NCBI RefSeq assembly: GCF_900156315.1
Contig: NZ_FTNI01000035.1
Span: forward strand, 33,998-97,997
Length of the DNA stretch: 64,000 nucleotides
Direction: 5' to 3'
Source: Microbispora rosea
Lineage (GTDB): Bacteria; Actinomycetota; Actinomycetes; Streptosporangiales; Streptosporangiaceae
This document shows, piece after piece, positions 60,771 through 64,000 of this stretch (its first letter is position 1; every line of letters begins with the position of its first letter). The translations under genes and the position numbers were made by a program. The notes beneath the pieces are model-generated. The model was given only the letters and a program-made list of their open reading frames with translations, made no database searches and was not told where the DNA came from.

Positions 60771-61856
60771 TCACAGGACCACGACGGAGCGCAGCACCTC
60801 GCCGTGGTGCATCTTCTCGAAGGCCGCCTCGACGTCCTCGAGCGCGATCGTCTCTGTGACGAACGCGTCCAGGTCGAGCCTGCCCTGCTGGTAGAGGGAC
60901 ACGAGCATGGGGAAGTCGCGGCTGGGCAGGCAGTCGCCGTACCAGGAGGACTTGAGCGCGCCGCCGCGGCCGAAGACGTCGAGCAGCGGCAGTTCGAGCT
61001 GCATCTCCGGGGTCGGCACGCCGACCAGCACGACGGTCCCGGCCAGGTCGCGGGCGTAGAAGGCCTGCTTGTACGTCTCGGGGCGGCCCACCGCCTCGAT
61101 CACGACGTCGGCGCCGAACCCGCCGGTGAGGTCGCGGATCGCCTCCACCGGGTCGGTCTCCCGGGAGTTGACGGTGTGCGTGGCGCCGAAACGGCGGGCC
61201 CAGTCGAGCTTGGTGTCGTCCACGTCCACCGCGATGATCGTGGTCGCCCCGGCCAGGTGCGCGCCCGCGACCGCCGCGTCGCCCACGCCGCCGCAGCCGA
61301 TGACGGCCACCGAGTCGCCGCGGGTCACGCCGCCGGTGTTGATGGCCGCGCCGAGGCCCGCCATGATGCCGCAGCCGAGCAGGCCGGCCGCGACCGGGGA
61401 GGCGCTCGGGTCGACCTTCGTGCACTGACCGGCCGCCACCAGCGTCTTGTCGGCGAACGCGCCGATCCCGAGCGCCGGGGACAGCGGGGTGCCGTCGGCC
61501 AGCGTCATCTTCTGCGTGGCGTTGTGGGTGGCGAAGCAGTACTGCGGGCGTCCGCGCAGGCAGGCCCGGCAGGCGCCGCAGACCGCGCGCCAGTTGAGGA
61601 TGACGAAGTCGCCGGGGGCGACGTCGGTCACGCCCGCGCCGACCGCCTCGACCACGCCCGCCGCCTCGTGACCGAGCAGGAACGGGAAGTCGTCGTTGAT
61701 GCCGCCCTCGCGGTAGTGCAGGTCGGTGTGGCACACCCCGCAGGCCTGCACGGCCACGAGCGCCTCACCCGGACCCGGGTCGGGGACGACGATGGTCTCC
61801 AGGCTGACCGGCTGTCCCTTGCCCCTCGCGACGACCCCGCGGACTTCGTGCGCCAT
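60771..61856 (-). CDS. mscR: S-(hydroxymethyl)mycothiol dehydrogenase
   Basis: Zinc-dependent class III-type alcohol dehydrogenase of 361 aa that oxidises the formaldehyde-mycothiol adduct with NAD+. The catalytic zinc motif is ACGVCHTDLHYREGG with GHEAAGVVEAVGAGV. The structural zinc Cys cluster is CGACRACLRGRPQYC. The cofactor motif is VIGCGGVGDAAVAGA and the NAD-binding Asp lies in IAVDVDDTKL. Mycothiol is unique to actinobacteria, consistent with the host. In the operon it removes formaldehyde from the Rieske reaction. It is the first gene of the operon. Confidence 0.92.
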   Translation of the reverse strand: MAHEVRGVVARGKGQPVSLETIVVPDPGPGEALVAVQACGVCHTDLHYREGGINDDFPFLLGHEAAGVVEAVGAGVTDVAPGDFVILNWRAVCGACRACLRGRPQYCFATHNATQKMTLADGTPLSPALGIGAFADKTLVAAGQCTKVDPSASPVAAGLLGCGIMAGLGAAINTGGVTRGDSVAVIGCGGVGDAAVAGAHLAGATTIIAVDVDDTKLDWARRFGATHTVNSRETDPVEAIRDLTGGFGADVVIEAVGRPETYKQAFYARDLAGTVVLVGVPTPEMQLELPLLDVFGRGGALKSSWYGDCLPSRDFPMLVSLYQQGRLDLDAFVTETIALEDVEAAFEKMHHGEVLRSVVVL

Positions 61857-61890
61857 GTCTCTCTTTCCCTCGATCAGTCAGCGTGCAGTG

Positions 61891-61926
61891 GTTGTGCAAG
61901 ACGAAACACATAGCACTATGCGCAAC
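61891..61926. promoter_or_regulatory. Inverted repeat upstream of mscR operon
   Basis: GTTGTGCA (61891-61898) and TGCGCAAC (61919-61926) are complementary at 7 of 8 positions with a 20-bp spacer, 35-70 bp before mscR. The half-site resembles the TGTTGC/GCAACA units in front of the dimethylglycine oxidase operon, consistent with binding by an IclR paralogue. Confidence 0.5.
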
Positions 61927-62078
61927 AGACTGAGGCCGTGCAAGGCCAGTGTCAAGAGCCCAAAAAAGTCCGCGTGATCTTGCAGTTTGTCGCACGCGAT
62001 GCCGCAGTCTGCAGCAACACCCCTGACGATCTTGCAAAAAATCGCGGACAAGACCTCCCATCTGCGATGGGGGTGGGG

Positions 62079-62663
62079 TTAGCGGGGGTTTTGTTCAAGG
62101 TGGGTGACGACCGGGGCGAGCAGGTCGTTCAGCTCGCGTACGAGGACCGCGAGGGCCCGGTGCGCCGTCTCGGCCAGGTCGTGCGCGGGACCGTCCGGCG
62201 CGGCGGGCAGGTCGTCCAGCGGCACCGGGGCGTCCACGACCAGGGTCGGACGCAGATAGGGGACCTTCGCGAGGTCCTGCTCGGCGGGCTCGACGAACTG
62301 GCCGAAGATCTCCGGCCAATCCCGCCAGCCGCGGTCGCGCCACCAGTCACGCGACACCGTCAGCGCGGCCGGCGGCGGGGAGACGATCGTGACGCGCGCC
62401 GTCAGCGACCCGTCCCAGGTGTTGCGGTCGCAGGAGGCCGACAGGATCCGCCGGTGCCAGCGCACGAACCCCGGCGAGGTCAGGGGCGGGGTGGCGATCC
62501 GCCAGGCCGCGCACGCGAACGCGACCGGCGCGATGTCACCCCACACCCCATCGAACTCGCCGATGTTCTCCCACACCCGCTCGGAGTAGTGGCTGACGCC
62601 GCTGTAGCGGACGCGCTCGCGGTCGGATCGGCCGTCGATCCAGAACGCCTGCTGGTCGGGCAT
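62079..62663 (-). CDS. Hypothetical protein, 194 aa
   Basis: I do not recognise a family. The protein is soluble, Trp-rich (WRDRGWRDWPEIFGQFVEP) and has no signal peptide or membrane helix. The N-terminus MPDQQAFWIDGRSDRERVRY and C-terminal helical stretch LAVLVRELNDLLAPVVTHLE are its clearest features. It starts 9 bp after the clpC stop on the same strand, so it may be co-transcribed with clpC. Codon bias is strong, and the coding call is reasonably firm. Confidence 0.7.
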   Translation of the reverse strand: MPDQQAFWIDGRSDRERVRYSGVSHYSERVWENIGEFDGVWGDIAPVAFACAAWRIATPPLTSPGFVRWHRRILSASCDRNTWDGSLTARVTIVSPPPAALTVSRDWWRDRGWRDWPEIFGQFVEPAEQDLAKVPYLRPTLVVDAPVPLDDLPAAPDGPAHDLAETAHRALAVLVRELNDLLAPVVTHLEQNPR

Positions 62664-62672
62664 GCGCCGGGA

Positions 62673-64000
<1,328 letters not shown>

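Noticed and set aside
56441..60859. 1,472-codon plus-strand frame
   Set aside because: Runs antisense to the Fdh-like and Rieske genes and out of frame through iclR; low-complexity translation.

Overview
The window is high-GC actinobacterial chromosome. Reading frames show strong third-position GC bias, and many starts are GTG or look leaderless. A mycothiol-type formaldehyde dehydrogenase, a CU044_5270-type sigma-linked membrane protein, DUF574-type methyltransferases and many small one- and two-component regulators fit the Streptosporangiaceae or a close relative. This assignment is inferred from gene families only. No rRNA, tRNA or CRISPR array was seen, and apart from one IS200/IS605 element the region looks like ordinary core and accessory chromosome.

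Layout. 0-17 kb: a DUF2293 gene (probably cut at its 5' end), a Ser/Thr kinase, a helix-turn-helix/N6-adenine methylase with a PP2C phosphatase divergent from it, two SDR/regulator modules, a CGNR regulator divergent from a methyltransferase, an orphan acetate-kinase family gene, PhzF, an AhpD-like protein, a NarL-type two-component system, and metE. 17-24 kb: a methyltransferase whose start codon appears to be split by an IS605-type element (intact tnpB, doubly damaged tnpA), two MerR regulators, a DUF574 methyltransferase, an NTF2-like protein and a LysR regulator. 24-33 kb: DoxX, a sigma-factor cluster, then a secreted cellulose-degradation operon (two GH9-CBM3-CBM2 cellulases and a non-catalytic FnIII3-CBM2 protein). 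33-36 kb: rnhB, an ECF sigma factor with its membrane partner, and panD.

36-49 kb and 56-62 kb form two connected C1-demethylation loci. The first is a minus-strand operon (dimethylglycine oxidase-like, glyA, soxB, soxD, soxA, soxG) with an IclR regulator divergent from purU nearby. The second is mscR, a Rieske monooxygenase of the glycine-betaine/quaternary-amine type, and an FdhF/YdeP formate-dehydrogenase-like protein, facing a second IclR gene. Together they could take a betaine to dimethylglycine, sarcosine and glycine, capture the methyl groups as methylene-THF or formaldehyde, and dispose of the C1 units as formate and CO2. Matching 13-bp palindromes (TGCGTW-T-WACGCA) lie upstream of the dimethylglycine oxidase gene and of purU, suggesting shared control.

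49-57 kb carries a second two-component system, a MarR regulator facing an unrecognised 229-aa protein across an array of four evenly patterned dyads, a frameshifted secreted-protein gene, and a TetR/aldo-keto reductase pair. The window ends inside clpC. The observations most worth following are the start-codon-splitting transposon with its self-matching TnpB guide, the shared palindromes of the demethylation regulon, the MarR dyad array, and the kinase-methylase-phosphatase cluster.
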